From Cordia subcordata (lineage: Eukaryota > Streptophyta > Magnoliopsida > Boraginales > Cordiaceae), in NCBI GenBank assembly GCA_028554755.1, contig JAPTOF010000005.1:18264001-18328000 (forward strand): a stretch of DNA of 64,000 nucleotides, written 5' to 3'. The position numbers were made by a program, and so were the translations under genes. Below are positions 25,383 to 38,214 of this stretch, piece after piece. Below the pieces are notes generated by a model. The model was given only the letters and a program-made list of their open reading frames with translations, made no database searches and was not told the origin of the DNA. Within the stretch, counting starts at the first letter, position 1. Each line of letters begins with the position of its first letter.

Positions 25383-28300
25383 TTAACTTTCCTCATTCCT
25401 CAGTCTTATCCACCGCTTACCTGGACCAGCAACCCGGCTTGCACGTGATCTTATCCCAACGAAGTATCCTATAAAAGCTCCGAGCACCAACACAACTGCA
25501 CTGATTCCATACAATGGGAAGTGAGATTCAAGCTTGCCCCCAAATTTAGCGCCATCAGCAATACTAACCCCATTGATTACTTGACCTGATGCCATGATTT
25601 CCACCACATCGTGCACCTCCCCATCGTGGTTTCCTACATAAGATAATGTAAGTTTCTCCTTTGATGCTACTAGTCTGGTGTATCCAAATTCACCGCCTCG
25701 ATACAAGGACTGTGCAGGCTGTGGGAAAATGGGTTGATCGGGATGACCCTTTCTCTGGAGCCATGTTGGTTGCCAATCTTGGCCTGCCATTCCAATTACA
25801 ATGTGCACAGGGAATACTTCCCCCTCGTCCCTATTCATGGCTGAGCTTCCACAAGTGAAATTATTTAAAGGACAAAACCTCTCATACCTATGCACATGTC
25901 CCCATAAGGCCAGAGATACCTTGTTCTTTAGAAAAAGAGGTTCCAGATGTTCAAGCATTCTCTCTCTTAGAGGGACATCTTTTTCTCCACTGCTAGTTGT
26001 GTACATTGGCCTGTGCCCCTGGACAACCACAAAGGGGGTCCTTTCTCTATTGACAGATTCTAAGTCACGCTTCAAGAAGTCATATTGTTTGCTTCCTGGT
26101 AGAAAATTAGTTTCAGTTGACATATAGACAAAATGCACGGACCCCATATCAAATGAGTAGTAGAGATTCCGAGTTTCTGGAGCGCGTGTTCCAGTTGTTT
26201 CAGACGCATTTCCTGGCATATTAAACCTGATGCTGTATGGTACCCCACACTCACCTCCACCATCTGTCCCATAGATGTTGGTGGCCCAATCAGGCCTCCA
26301 TGGCTGCAATGGCCAGTTGTACTCATGGTTCCCTATGCACACATGATAGGGAACCCTGGAAGCAATTGGTTCAATCTGGTTGAAGAAATTGTCCCACAAC
26401 CACGAGTATCCTCTGGCATAACTGATGTCACCTATATGTGAGATTAGTGCAGGCTTGTTGCCAAGAGTTTCAATATCACGGGTGATCCATTTGATCGTTG
26501 ATATGCTTTCGTCCTGAGTGCGTAGAAAGGTCAGGTAGGGTGTGGCAGTCCCCATATCACCAAACAAGAAAGCTATTGTTTCACTGCTGTCTCCATTATG
26601 TGACACAAAACTATAAGTCTTGCTCCAACCCTTGGAATCGCTACCAACCTGTAATGCAGCATTCAGTCATGAATTCAAAACCAGATGATTAACATAGGTG
26701 GAAAAGGATGGCTAGGCATCCATGCATTCACTAACCTAAGAGAAAAAACAACAGTCTAATATTATCAGCTATTATGACACAAACTTATTTACCAAATATA
26801 CATCCAAAAATCTGTAGAAGTTGGGGTCACTCTTTAAAGTTTTATGGTGGAGAAATTTTTCAAGGAACATAGCAACCTTTCAAGGACTCTATGTCATCAA
26901 TTCCCTACGCATTCCAGGTACCCAGAGCACGAAGAGTACAGTAGAGAGACAAGTAATATTTTTCTTTTTCAGTTCTTTTTAACCAAATTAAATGAAACTA
27001 AGATACAATGCAGATTAGATTCATCTAATTGCTCCAAACAAGAGCCCAGGATAACCCTACCTAATTTTATAATCACTTGTTACATATTAAATTGTCTGGT
27101 AACTGTTAGTCCTATCTTTCCCCAGTAATTTTGAAAAAAAAAAAAAAAAACTTGAAATAATATGTGTAGACATCCTGAGGAAATACTTGCCAATTTCGAC
27201 ACTCTTCATATTACATATTAGCCACTCCTACTCACTATAGATAAAAAAAATGGTAAGCAAAAGCATGTGGTAGAGGCCAGAATTGGTTAAACTCAATTTA
27301 TGAAGAAAAAGTTCCAAGCTCTGCTTTTTATACTGCAGACAGAGATGGTTGTTATGGGGAAAAAAAAAGAAAAGAACAGAAAAGTTCCAAGCTCTGTTTT
27401 TTATACTGCAGACACAGATGGTTGTAATGAAAAAAAAAAAAAAGAAAAGAAAAGAAAAGTAAAAAGAGTGAAATTAAGCATGATTTTGCAGATGTTGAAG
27501 AGATAAGACTCAACAGCAACCAAAACACCCTCAAGAGCTGACTCCTAAAGAGTTGAGTTCCTCCAATGAAAAATTGATCAATGAAAAAATTATTCCTCAT
27601 AACAGGTAATGATACATACAGTAACATTACATCTTCCTATTGCGCTCTATCTTTTCAACCACAGCAAACAGAAATAGCACATTAATGTATTGATTCCATC
27701 TTTTAACATGCAAAAACATGAGAGTCGTTCATAGCACACAGAGCTCCCACAATTAGTGTCTAGCATAGTTTGGCAAAGTTAGATATTTGCAAAGAAAATA
27801 TATGTATCACCAACCTGATCATCAGAAAAATACAGGTAGCAATCAAACTGAAAAAAGGCACCAGAACAAGACTGAAAAACTCACAGCATTGTGTACTGAG
27901 CTAATAATGTAAAGTTCATGAAGTATCAAGTGCACCAATTTCTAATAATTAAATAAAAGATGTAAGCACACCAACATGTATCAATGAAAATTTACAGCTA
28001 TTTATATTTGTATATCAATTATTTAACCAATCACATATCGACAAAGAATAGACATTTTCAACTAAAATCAAAAGAACATAAATAACTACTAAACATTTAC
28101 CAAATTGTAACAAAAAACAAAACAGATAAGAATATGCAGCAACAACAAAACTTTAGAAATACAATTATATAAACTAAATACAGAAACAAGTAAAGATTTG
28201 ATCTTTTTTACCTTATAATAATATCTTTGTCCTTTCTGCAAATTAACCATAACTCCATCATGTATATACCCAGGATCTCTCCACCCAATTCTATCATTAG

Positions 28301-28925
28301 CAGGGGCATCACACATGTCCTCTCTCTCATACCTCTCGACCCGGGTACCCACGACCCCATCCATGTTCCTTCGGGTCAACCCGTACTTCACGAAGCTCTC
28401 TCCGCCATCAGGGGTCACAAACATCACCCTCATCTCCCCCTCCCGACCCGTCAATGCCAGGTGCACCTGTTCGGGGCCCCAGCCTGATTCGAACCCAACC
28501 ACATCCGACTCTGCCAACAAGTGCTTCGTCCCAGGGAGAGGTTTCCCATCATCGTCTTTCCGGTTCGGGTCGACTTCTGATTCGGGCCAGTGGAAGATCC
28601 GGAACTGGTATCCGGATCTTAAGTTGACCAGTGGGATGGTAATGGAGCCCGACCCGGATTTCCATCCAGGCGAGGAGGTGAGGAAGACGTAACCGATGAA
28701 GTTGTCGTGGGGCGAATCGGGTGGCGAGTAGATGCCGACCCAGTCGAATTTGGACGGCGAACCGATACCGGCCCATCGGATCGTGATCGGGTCGCCCGAT
28801 TTAGGAATGTTGGTTTGGGTGAGAGAGATGGAGACTTTTTGTTGAGAGAGTGATGGGGTGGTGAAGATGAAGAAGAGAAAGAGGGAAGTGAAGAAGATGG
28901 AAGTTAAAGTCGTTAATGGCATCAT
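25383..28925 (-). CDS. PAP2: Purple acid phosphatase, PAP2/PAP9 type with C-terminal membrane anchor
   Basis: Two exons, 28925-28212 and 26648-25383, encode 659 residues. The start is the first of two adjacent ATGs; an upstream GTG in frame is not a plant start. Residues 1-35 form a hydrophobic leader. A fibronectin-like N-terminal domain precedes a metallophosphatase domain in which all seven expected dimetal ligands are seen: D269 (GDMG), D312 and Y315 (GDISYARG), N345 (GNHE), H450 (GHRP), and H489 and H491 (GHVHRYER). A transmembrane segment at about 615-637 is followed by a basic tail. Length and architecture match Arabidopsis PAP2 and PAP9. PAP2 is reported on chloroplast and mitochondrial outer membranes; location here is inferred. 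Databases often call this branch 'probable inactive', but nothing seen here is missing. Which of the two is the orthologue is not settled. Confidence 0.93.
26649..28211 (-). other. Intron of the PAP2-like gene
   Basis: A single 1,563-bp GT-AG intron in phase 0, falling between YYYK and VGSD. It contains a roughly 74-bp tandem duplication (27304-27430) with poly-A tracts. Confidence 0.85.
27304..27430. repeat. Tandem duplication inside the PAP2-like intron
   Basis: Two copies, 27304-27358 and 27379-27430, share AAAAGTTCCAAGCTCTG, TTTTTATACTGCAGACA and AGATGGTTGT. The second copy has a few substitutions. They are separated by A-rich sequence. Confidence 0.85.
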
Positions 28926-31195
28926 CGTAATTTTGGTTTTTGGCACAGAGGATCAAGGCAATATCAACAAGAGAGGATGTTTTGACTTTGGCTTATTAAT
29001 CAAATTGGTTTCTGAATGCTTGTGGCTTATAAGTTAAACTAAGATGGCTTGTTTAGGAAACAACTATATTTTTACCAAGAGAGAGAAGGACAATGTTATA
29101 TCATATATATGTTTTCATCAAATCAGATTTTCTTAAGTAAAATAAAGGAAAGCGTGTTAAAGATTATTGGAATATTCAAATAATTACTTGTTAAAATTCG
29201 ATTTCTTTTATAATTGAATTTATGACTTGAGAAATTTGGAACACGTATTTGTACATGCTATTATACTATACACTTGTAATCTTGAGGTGGGTTTTAGTAA
29301 CTTAATCAAATTAGCTTGTCAATTTTGTGGTCTATAAGTTAGACTAAAATTGCTTGTTTGATAAAGATGTTAGGTTAAAATTGCTTACTTGATAAAGATA
29401 ATGACGGTGACAAATATTCTTATAAAACTATCTTTAAATAAAATATGAAAAAAGATATTTCAAGACTTTAGTGGAGTTAGGTCTCAGTGACAACACAATT
29501 TAAATTTAAAATTATATCTTCAACAAACAAGAAAAAATACATCAATGCATGCTGTTACATATTTATACCATAGGAATTATAGTTTTAAAGTAGATTTTCG
29601 AAAACGATTCTATTGTGCATAAAAAGGAAAAGAGATGTTTAGGAGTATGTAAAATAAGCGCAACTATTTTCTAGTTGATGACCATGTCAATTCAAACAAC
29701 TTCTCTTGTTCACGAGCATGTTAAAAATTTATTTCTAAAGCACTGTGGATAGTTTTGAGTACATTTGAATTGGTCAAACTTCCTTCAAGTCCACAAAGTT
29801 GTTAGAAGAAAATGATGCGTGAAAGTTTGATCCACTAAGGCACCAAAAATGACGCCCCCCACACCCCCCCCCCCCCAAAAAAAAACCTACCCAAAATGTT
29901 TTTATCTTTTTTCTTCTTTTTTTTTTCAAGGAAAAAACCAATTCCATTGACAAATGAAATCAAACTAACCCACTCAAGCAGATTGAAATAGACAATTCAA
30001 AACATTAAACAACTTAATTGAAGGAACAATCATCCAAATAACAAGTAAATAAGTTTGATTTATCAAGTTTTTTGTCTTTCTTCAACTAGTCCACAATACA
30101 TTATTTACTTTTTACATTGTTGCATTGTACTCTTTTTATCTCAAAATTTGTTTTTTTAAAATTTTTTGGACCCCCCTTTTTCTTTTTCTTTTTCGGTAAT
30201 ACCCAAGGAGCTGAAATTCATTGATTTATATGATTATATTGAAAAAGAAAACCATGCAAACTATGGGATATTAATCAAAGGTCATGCTAGTTCCACAAAA
30301 AAAAAAAAAAATCAAAGGTCATGCAAGATGGATATCCCAAAAACCTTTTGCAAAAGAAAAAAAGAAAATATCTCAGTCATGTTTCCTACAAGCGTAATTT
30401 ATTTTTGTGTATAGCATGGGGCATTTCTTGCTCTTGATGTAAATCTTTATAAAGTTTTTTCTTCTTTTTTTTTTTTTTGGAATGAAAAATTTCACTTACC
30501 ATTAAGAAAAATTCAATAATTGAATTGAAAAAATGATCTAATATATGACCAATAAAAGAGCAATTAATCTGCCTTTTTCTTGACACCCTCCCCCTCGATA
30601 TCCTCTCCTAATCTACATCACAATAATCTGTTTCACTCAAAAAATTTATAAAATTTTACTTTCCCACAAAATGATTGGATGAGAGATACAAGAAACGTTA
30701 ACTAAGAGCAGATTTTGATCCCCTTGAACCAACACCTAAAAAAAAAAAAAAAAAAGAGAAGCTTCCTTGAAATTTCACAACTTTCAAGGGCTAATTAAGC
30801 AAATAAATCTAAATTCTATATGGAAAAACTAAAAAATAAATTGCTAATGGTTAACCAATATATTTCTATTAATATAAAAAATTATTTTAAATTATTCTCA
30901 TTTTAAATTTGTTATTTTTAATGATTCTTTCCTTAAAAGATTAAATAAAATATTTAACAAAAAATAGTAAAAATGATAAATATCTGCAACTCCACTCACA
31001 CTCTGTGCTTCCAAATCCAAACCGAGGTGCGCCCATTCCACACACACTACACACGGCGGGAGATCCCACACTAACACACTACAGCTACTGTTTGGATCTC
31101 TGCATATTATGTATTTTCTGCATAAGCAAATGAGCCATTTTTAACTTAGCAATTTCTTCTTCTTTTTTTTCCCCTTTTTTTCCATTATTTAGTAA
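28926..31195. other. Divergent spacer between PAP2-like and LRR genes
   Basis: About 2.3 kb serving two promoters in opposite directions. It includes a poly-C then poly-A block (about 29857-29884) and several poly-A/T runs. A short GC-rich stretch with CACACAC repeats (about 31035-31080) lies close to the LRR gene start and is likely leader. No coding gene is seen. Confidence 0.55.
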
Positions 31196-34100
31196 ATGGC
31201 GTTTAGAAATGGTGGTGTTGTTGTTCCTCTGATCTTATTGTCGTTCCCGTTGATCCTCCTAAACGCCGTCGTTTACTGCAAGACCATAAAGCGTGATGGT
31301 AATGATCAGCACACCATCTCGATCCCTCATCGAATTATGGGTTGGTTTGGATTGGTATTTTTTAAAAGTGTTTTTCTTAAGAAATTAAGATTTCTTTCTT
31401 TTAGAAGAGCTGAAATTTAGCTTTTTTCAAGAGTTTCAGCTTTTGTTGTAAATCCAATCCACATACTTATTGCAAAAGAGAGAATTTTTTAAGGAAAGAA
31501 GTGTTTTTTTTTTTAATTTGGGGAAAAAAAAGGCCAATCCAAACAGGCCCCTCAGTAAAAATAGTTTATTTATCTTTTTTCGTTTATTTTTATCTTTGTT
31601 CAATTGATTTTAATTTTTTTTAATGTCAAATTGATTAAGAAATGCTTGTTTTGTTGCTTAATCTAACTGATTAGTTACTATGATTCGGTGGTAGAATACG
31701 GATTTCGGTGTTAGTTAAGTGGATTTTTTGCTGATAATTTGCATTTACTAATTTGGGTTAATGTTATTAATTAATTGGAAATTAATATTTTTTCAGTTAG
31801 TCTTTCATAGCTGCAGTTAATTAAGCTCCTGCTATGTGTGGTGTGTGTTAAAAAAATTGGGACTTAGTTAATTCTATTTTTTGCTTATGATATGCTCAAT
31901 ATAGAGTGCAAGAAGTTGTATTAGTTAAAGATAGGTCAATATGGAATGTATTATTCTAATGGGTCTCGTTATACTGATCATTTTGTGTTTATGTAGATCT
32001 TATATCTATGATTTTATACGAGCTGGTAAAAGGGTTAGAATGAGAGTTCTTGAGGTAGAGAAAAAGAAATCTTATTGTATGTTAGTATGCGGGGCTAATT
32101 TGGATTTGATTTATGGTTGTAGTGAAAGCTTTGAATGAAATTAAGGCGTCCCTTGGGTGGAGGGTCGTGTATGCTTGGGTTGGAGATGACCCTTGTGGAG
32201 ATGGTGATTTGCCTTCATGGTCTGGCGTCACGTGTTCAACAGTTGGTGATTACAGAGTAGTTACTGAACTGTGAGCGCTTCCTGTTTACAAGTAACTAGT
32301 GTTGAGTTTGGCTTAATTTGTTCATGAGTAGTACATTCTGTACCTGTCTAGCATGAGATTTTTCAATGGCTATGATGTTGGGAATATTTTGTCTGAGACA
32401 TTTGAATGATTTAAGTGTCATTTGATTCAAAGACCTAATTGGTTTGGCCTTTCCTTTTTGCTTGATTTCAGGGAGGTTTATGCTGTGTCTGTCGTTGGTC
32501 CTTTTCCAACAGCTGTAACCAATCTTCTGGATCTTACTCGGCTGTACGACATCTGTACTTTCTATTATGATTTTACAGTTGAAATTTATTTCTGTTTAAT
32601 TGGTCTTCTCAAATTTGGAGAAGCTATATGTTTCCACAATGTTCTCGGCATCAAAACTTGGACTTTTGGCATCATTCTTTCTTTTTGTCAAGTACGCCAA
32701 GCACAGAAAAATAGAACATGTTTATTTTTTGAAGGAAAAATGATTATTTTCTGATATATTGGAAGAAATCAGGATGGTTAAAGAAAATTTTCTTCTCCAC
32801 GTGCTCACTAGTAATATTTAGGAAGTTCTGTATGAACATAAGCTTTTGGTTCTTTCCCTTTTAGAGTTTCCAAAGTCTTATATATCTCTCTCGTGTGGCA
32901 GAGACCTACACAATAACAAGCTGATGGGACCAATTCCTCCTCAAATTGGGCGTTTGAGGCATCTGAAAATACTGTATGAACTTCTGCTCTCTCATAAATC
33001 ACTAAACCAGTATTGCTCAGTTTCTATTTTGCATTGTCTGTTCTTTAGCATTCTGAGCATGTTTAACTACATTACTTCATTATGAACATACATGGATAAA
33101 AAGTGCAAGAAGTTGAGATACAAATTGTGTTTCAGAAAGTCAACAAGTTGAAATCCTGGAATAAAGAGTTGCAATCATTACTCATAGGATGTTAACTAAA
33201 TGAGGGTTATTATCCCAGCAAGTTAGAAGTAAACTCCATATGCTATTAATGACTCTTCCTGCTTGTAACCAAGAGTCGCTGTCTCTGTCAAGTTTGGGTC
33301 TGAAAGAGATGAGAAGAAAGCAAAGGCATTTAAGGGGGATTCACTGCAACTTTGGTCAAGTTCCTATTAGCTTTGAAACTAAGATATGATGGTGGCTAAA
33401 ATTTACATTGTGAAACATAAGTGCAGTCTCCTAGATTTTATGATGTGATACACCTTGCACACTCGCAAATCTTCTAAAAGGAGTACTCAATTGGAGTACT
33501 TAGAATTAGGATCTGCAAAAGGGGGTTATATTCCATCTTGACCTCTGTTTTTGGACGTTGTGATCCAAGACATCTAATAATTCTACATATGAAGGTGCGT
33601 TGTTTGGTCATATAAATTCATGGTATCTAATGTCAGATGTGGTCTGCTTATCCTTATAATAGCAATGATCTTTACAGTGTATTTTTGAATTTGCTTGGCA
33701 TCACATTATATTTTGAGAAGATTGGTGAAGTAAATTCTTCATATTTTCGCTTTGTTATTTGACTCTCTTAGGCCACTTGATCTCTGCATTTACACCTCTT
33801 CTTATTGGAGGTTGCTAGAGCTAGAATCAAGAAGGATTTTTACTTCATTTGAAACTGTTGGTGCATGTATCTATGTCACTTGTGTCATCGTCTATGAAGC
33901 TTCACTTTAAGGTGTTTGATGTAGTTTATATTTATCCTTATGTTTTGTTTTACCACTTTCACTTGCTCCTTTTGGGGGAATAACGTTGGTTTTCAATGGC
34001 TTTTAAGAACCAAGATGATTAATTGTTGTACTTCTCTTAAACTACTGACGTTGGAAGAAGTAAAAATTCCAACCTTTAAGCTATTGATGTTAGAAGTAGT

Positions 34101-36081
34101 AAAAGGATTATATTGAATCATGGTGTTGGGTTTCTAAGATTCTTTATATCAAATTGGAGAGTTTCCTAGTTTTTCTCATTCGTTCTTGTTGTGAATCTTT
34201 TCAGTAACTTGAGGTGGAATAAGTTGCAAGATGCAATTCCTCTAGAAATTGGTGAGCTAAAGCAGCTATCACATCTGTGAGTGACTTCTTCATTTTTGAA
34301 ATCATGCAATTCCTTCAGAAAGATTTTTCATGCAAAGGTCTTCTAGAATATAATTGATATATGTGAATTGTGCAGCTATCTGAGTTTCAATAATTTCAAA
34401 GGTGAAATTCCGAAGGAGCTTGCAAATCTTCCTGAACTTCAATATCTCCATCTACATGAAAATCGTTTAGTTGGACGAGTTCCACCTGAATTGGGAACTT
34501 TACAAAATTTACGGCACTTGTAATGTTCTACCTTCATTTTGTTACTGCTCTTTTTTGTTTAAAGGGTTGTGTCCTATTGCTGATGACCCTTTTCATTAAA
34601 ATGTCTTATCAGGGATGTCAGTAACAATCATCTAGTTGGGACTATAAGAGAACTCATACGTATTGAAGGGTGCTTTCCAGCTCTTCGAAACCTGTAAGTT
34701 GATTTGACTTGTTTCTATTTTGTATCAATTTGACAGTATCTTAATGCCACATTGTGATTTGCTGATCTTGAGGATATTTCCTCTTTCAACTTTCATTTTT
34801 AGTTACCTAAACAATAACTATCTTACTGGAGGCATTCCATCACAACTAGCGAATTTGGCTAATTTGGAAATCTTGTAAGTCAACAATGTTACCATATGAT
34901 ATTGTCATAAATTTGATTATTGCATTTGTTTTCTCCCTTAATGCTTATGAAAAGTGATTGCCTTGTTCGGTACAGATATCTGTCATACAACAAGATGTCT
35001 GGAATTGTACCAGCCAGCCTTGCTCACATTTCTAAATTAACTTACTTGTATGTATTCTCCACTAAGTTATATAAGAATATTGTTATTTTCCTGTAGTTAT
35101 CCTTTTGTTTGAGCCACCAATTCATATTTGACTATCTTGAATTTTCCATTCGTCCTCTTACTCTATTATCATGGTTGTGGTGTAAACATGGAAGAGCTCT
35201 TTTTTTCTTCTTTCCTTCCACCCGCAAAAAAGAAAGAGGGGGTAGAGGGGGGGAAGGGGAGGGGGGTTGTGCTGGTGGCGGGGTGACATTTGGGAGGTGA
35301 AGATCCTGGTTAGGAATCTAACCAAAGGTTTACTGTTTCTCTTCCTTTTGCAACAAATTTGGAAATGCAGGCCTGTGATTCATTTTGGCATATAAGACTC
35401 GCAGAAGAGCTCAATGCTTGAAATAAATATTAAATCCTGCATCTCTTTTTCCAGTCCAAGTACATTTCAGTAATTAATGGCTCTTAGATTTGCAAATATC
35501 AATTTACATATTTTTTGATTGTTATGGCTTGTTAATTATTTTAAAATTGCTTTAGAAGGATCAATCTTCCAGATACATCCTTCAAGTCAAAATTGATATT
35601 AGATCCTCTAGTTGGACATAGTTTCTGGATTTATGGCAGTTGATAATTTTGCATGGTTTGCTGATATTCACAGAAAGGCTCTTTTATCTATTTGCAATGG
35701 TTTTACAATGTAAAATTTTGGATGCAGAAAAGGTACTTTGCAATCTGACTTGGCGTACCGCACTTGTATAATTTAAGGATTTTCTTTTTAATGGAACGAT
35801 GTAATTTTAGGTATCTGGATCACAATCAGTTTTCTGGGAGAATTCCTGATGCCTTCTATAAGCACCCCTTCTTGAAAGAGATGTGAGTCCAATTTCGTTA
35901 ATCTCTTTTAATATAAACTATTATTCACCCAATACGAGTGAAGTAAAAACGATTATTACTTGCTGTAAACCGATGGATGTGTTGTCACAGGTACATTGAA
36001 GGAAACGCCTTTCGGGGAGGCGTAAACCCGATCGGTGTCCACAACGTCCTCGAACTTTCTGACGCAGACTTTATAATTTAG
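31196..36081 (+). CDS. Secreted leucine-rich-repeat protein without kinase, At5g61240-like
   Basis: Eleven exons: 31196-31298, 32123-32270, 32472-32543, 32902-32973, 34205-34276, 34376-34519, 34613-34693, 34803-34874, 34976-35047, 35811-35882 and 35991-36081. Total 332 residues, all introns GT-AG. A hydrophobic signal peptide (about 1-28) precedes an LRR N-cap with WVGDDPCGDG and WSGVTC, then about nine plant-type repeats of 24 residues (LxLxxNxLxGxIP). Six exons are exactly 72 bp, one repeat each, and one is 144 bp; every such junction splits the Leu codon. The C-terminus YIEGN...DADF matches Arabidopsis At5g61240 as I remember it. No transmembrane helix or kinase follows, so it is probably an apoplastic or secretory-pathway binding protein. 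Databases often mislabel relatives as receptor kinases. Ligand unknown. Confidence 0.92.
31338..31553. mobile_element. MITE-like insertion in intron 1 of the LRR gene
   Basis: The left end GGTTGGTTTGGATTGG (about 31340-31355) is inverted at the right end as CCAATCCAAACAGGCCCC (about 31534-31551). The roughly 215-bp interior is A/T-rich with no coding frame. It lies in the intron between 31299 and 32122. Confidence 0.55.
32974..34204 (+). other. Long intron 4 of the LRR gene
   Basis: A 1,231-bp GT-AG intron, the largest in the gene, splitting a Leu codon at a repeat boundary. I saw no nested gene or clear transposon. Confidence 0.8.
35238..35266 (+). other. G-run cluster in intron 9 of the LRR gene, potential G-quadruplex
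   Basis: The sense strand has G-tracts of 5, 7, 4 and 6 bases separated by 1-4 nt loops, followed by GGTGGCGGGG to about 35283. The intron spans 35048-35810. Confidence 0.6.
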
Positions 36082-36460
36082 ATGAAACAGAAATATTCAT
36101 TTGTTCTTTCTGGAAATAGTTATTGTCTTCGTCAGAAAGAGCTTTGACCAATAATTGGCCAATCTCTTCACATGATAATTTTTAGCTCAATTAATCACTG
36201 GTGGGTTTAATGGTTCCTGAAGTTTGGCTGAACTGTATATAGCTTAATGTATCGAGTATCTTTCTGCTGAGAGGCATAGCCGAGTTTTACACAAGTTATT
36301 TGTAGAAGGATGCATTACAGGGTGGCAAATTTTTTATTTTAGGTCTGTTATCTTTGTTTGCATTCTGATGGGTGCTGGTGACAGGACTTGAATCCCTTCT
36401 CAAAGTTCATACTGAATTTTTCTCGCAACGTTATAAAATGAATCAGCTACAAAACTTATC

Positions 36461-36630
36461 AGGTTGTCTTGTAATTATGTTTATCTCAAACAGGTCGGAG
36501 TACAAAGTCTCTGTTTGCTTTAATTGTGAGATTTCAAATGCTGAGAATTATTAGGTTGTCTTGTAATTATGTTTGTCTCAATTAGGTTGGAGTACAAAGC
36601 CTCTGTTTGCTTTAACTGTGAAATTTTAAA
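36461..36630. repeat. Tandem duplication 3' of the LRR gene
   Basis: Copies at 36461-36540 and 36553-36630 both read AGGTTGTCTTGTAATTATGT, then CTCAA..AGGT.GGAGTACAAAG and CTCTGTTTGCTTTAA.TGTGA, with a handful of differences. Confidence 0.9.
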
Positions 36631-37676
36631 TGTTTTGTATAGTTTTTAACAATAGACCTTTAAGTAGCGTTGAATAAAAATTGTTGATTTTGGGTCTTGT
36701 ACTTTAGTATTGGAACTTTCAGCTGTTTTAAAAGTAATATTTTTGGGAAAAAATAAAAGAAAATAATATCTAACATGATCTAAAGATATTTATTTAAAAT
36801 AAAAATAAAACTTGTTTTAGCTTCAATTTTTATGCAAAAGTTCTTCAAAAAATGGTTAAATAGGTTAATTTTAACTTTTAAATGCACAAAAATATTTTTG
36901 AGTGTCTAAAAGTTGCGACAAACGAATTCAAAATCTTGGACAGTAAAATTTTGCAAGGATGTTTAATTTTATTAATTTAAATATAATGTATAATAATTGA
37001 TAGTAGATATATATATATAGATACGCCCTTTTTCTTTAATTACCTATATCAAACAATAACAATAATAATATCATGATGATGACGAGTTTTATTACACAGA
37101 CGACTTCCATCATCATTTTATCTTATCAGATTTATTTAATTATTATTAAAATTTGATTTAGTTTAAATATTTAAAATAATTAAATTTAATAAAATAATGC
37201 GTAGTTTTTCAATTATATTCATATACAAGTGCTTGACCCATTTGCATAGGTGAGTTAATATAAATTTGATATTATCAAGTTATATAGGTCATTTATCATC
37301 TAATTCCTTTAATACATTAATAATAATTTATATTATTATTTTGTTAAAAATAATATTTATTTATTATTTATATAGATCAACCTACATTTATAGATCGACA
37401 TTTTAAATAAATTAATAAAAATAAAAAATTTATTTATTTATTTTTCATGCATAATAATAAATAATAAAGTTTTACATTTTAGTCTAAGTTTTGCATGATT
37501 GTTGTAATTCTTTTATTCAACTTTTAGAAGCTTTGCAAGAAAACTTATTAGATATAAATAGCTGTATCTATGGTTTAGTGGGGAAACCAAATAGTTTAGT
37601 GGGACTCAAAAATAACGTGTCTTCTTCATATATCTGCTGCCATTTGTGATCACCTGGTGCTAGTTGCATTAAAGTT

Positions 37677-37790
37677 AGATAATAGATAAAAATAGATAGA
37701 TATAATGGATAGGTAAAAGATAGAATAGATAGTATAGATAATATAGAAGCATAGATAGAAAAGATAGATAGATAGTATAGAACTATAGAG
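37677..37790. repeat. GATA-rich degenerate microsatellite
   Basis: Many ATAGATAGATA-type units with interruptions, upstream of the heparanase-like gene. Confidence 0.8.
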
Positions 37791-38214
37791 ATACATATGG
37801 TTGGTAAGTTGGCTTTTGTGATAACATGTAAAAACTATGTGGCATAATGGCTGTTTTTTACTTTATTATTGTCGTCGTTGTTATTATTGTTATTATTATT
37901 ATATTGTAATTATTATAAAATTTAATCAATATAATTATATTATTAGTGTTATTCTCATTATTATTAATTATATTATATTATATTAATTATTAGTAGATGG
38001 TTAGATTTTATCTTTATTCGAATCCGAATTCGTATTTTCATAAGATGGTTTGTTGCGATCAGGTATCTAGTAAGATATTGTGGTTAACATGATCTCAAAC
38101 TCGTATGTTAATAACTGACATTATATACATATACATGTATATATATACGTAATATGAGCCCCATATTTTTACTTGTAAAAATAGTTGCTTAATTCCCTCA
38201 ATTCTGAAAATTTC

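Larger units (their letters stand above)
36082..38214. other. Spacer between LRR and heparanase-like genes
   Basis: It contains a 92-bp-period tandem duplication (36461-36630), very AT-rich sequence, GATA-type repeats (about 37677-37790) and TA dinucleotide runs near 38120-38150. No gene is seen. The last kilobase is presumably the promoter of the glycoside hydrolase gene. Confidence 0.6.

Noticed and set aside
35109..35300. Gly/Arg-rich open frame
   Set aside because: It is a reading of the G-run cluster in LRR intron 9, with no conservation signal.
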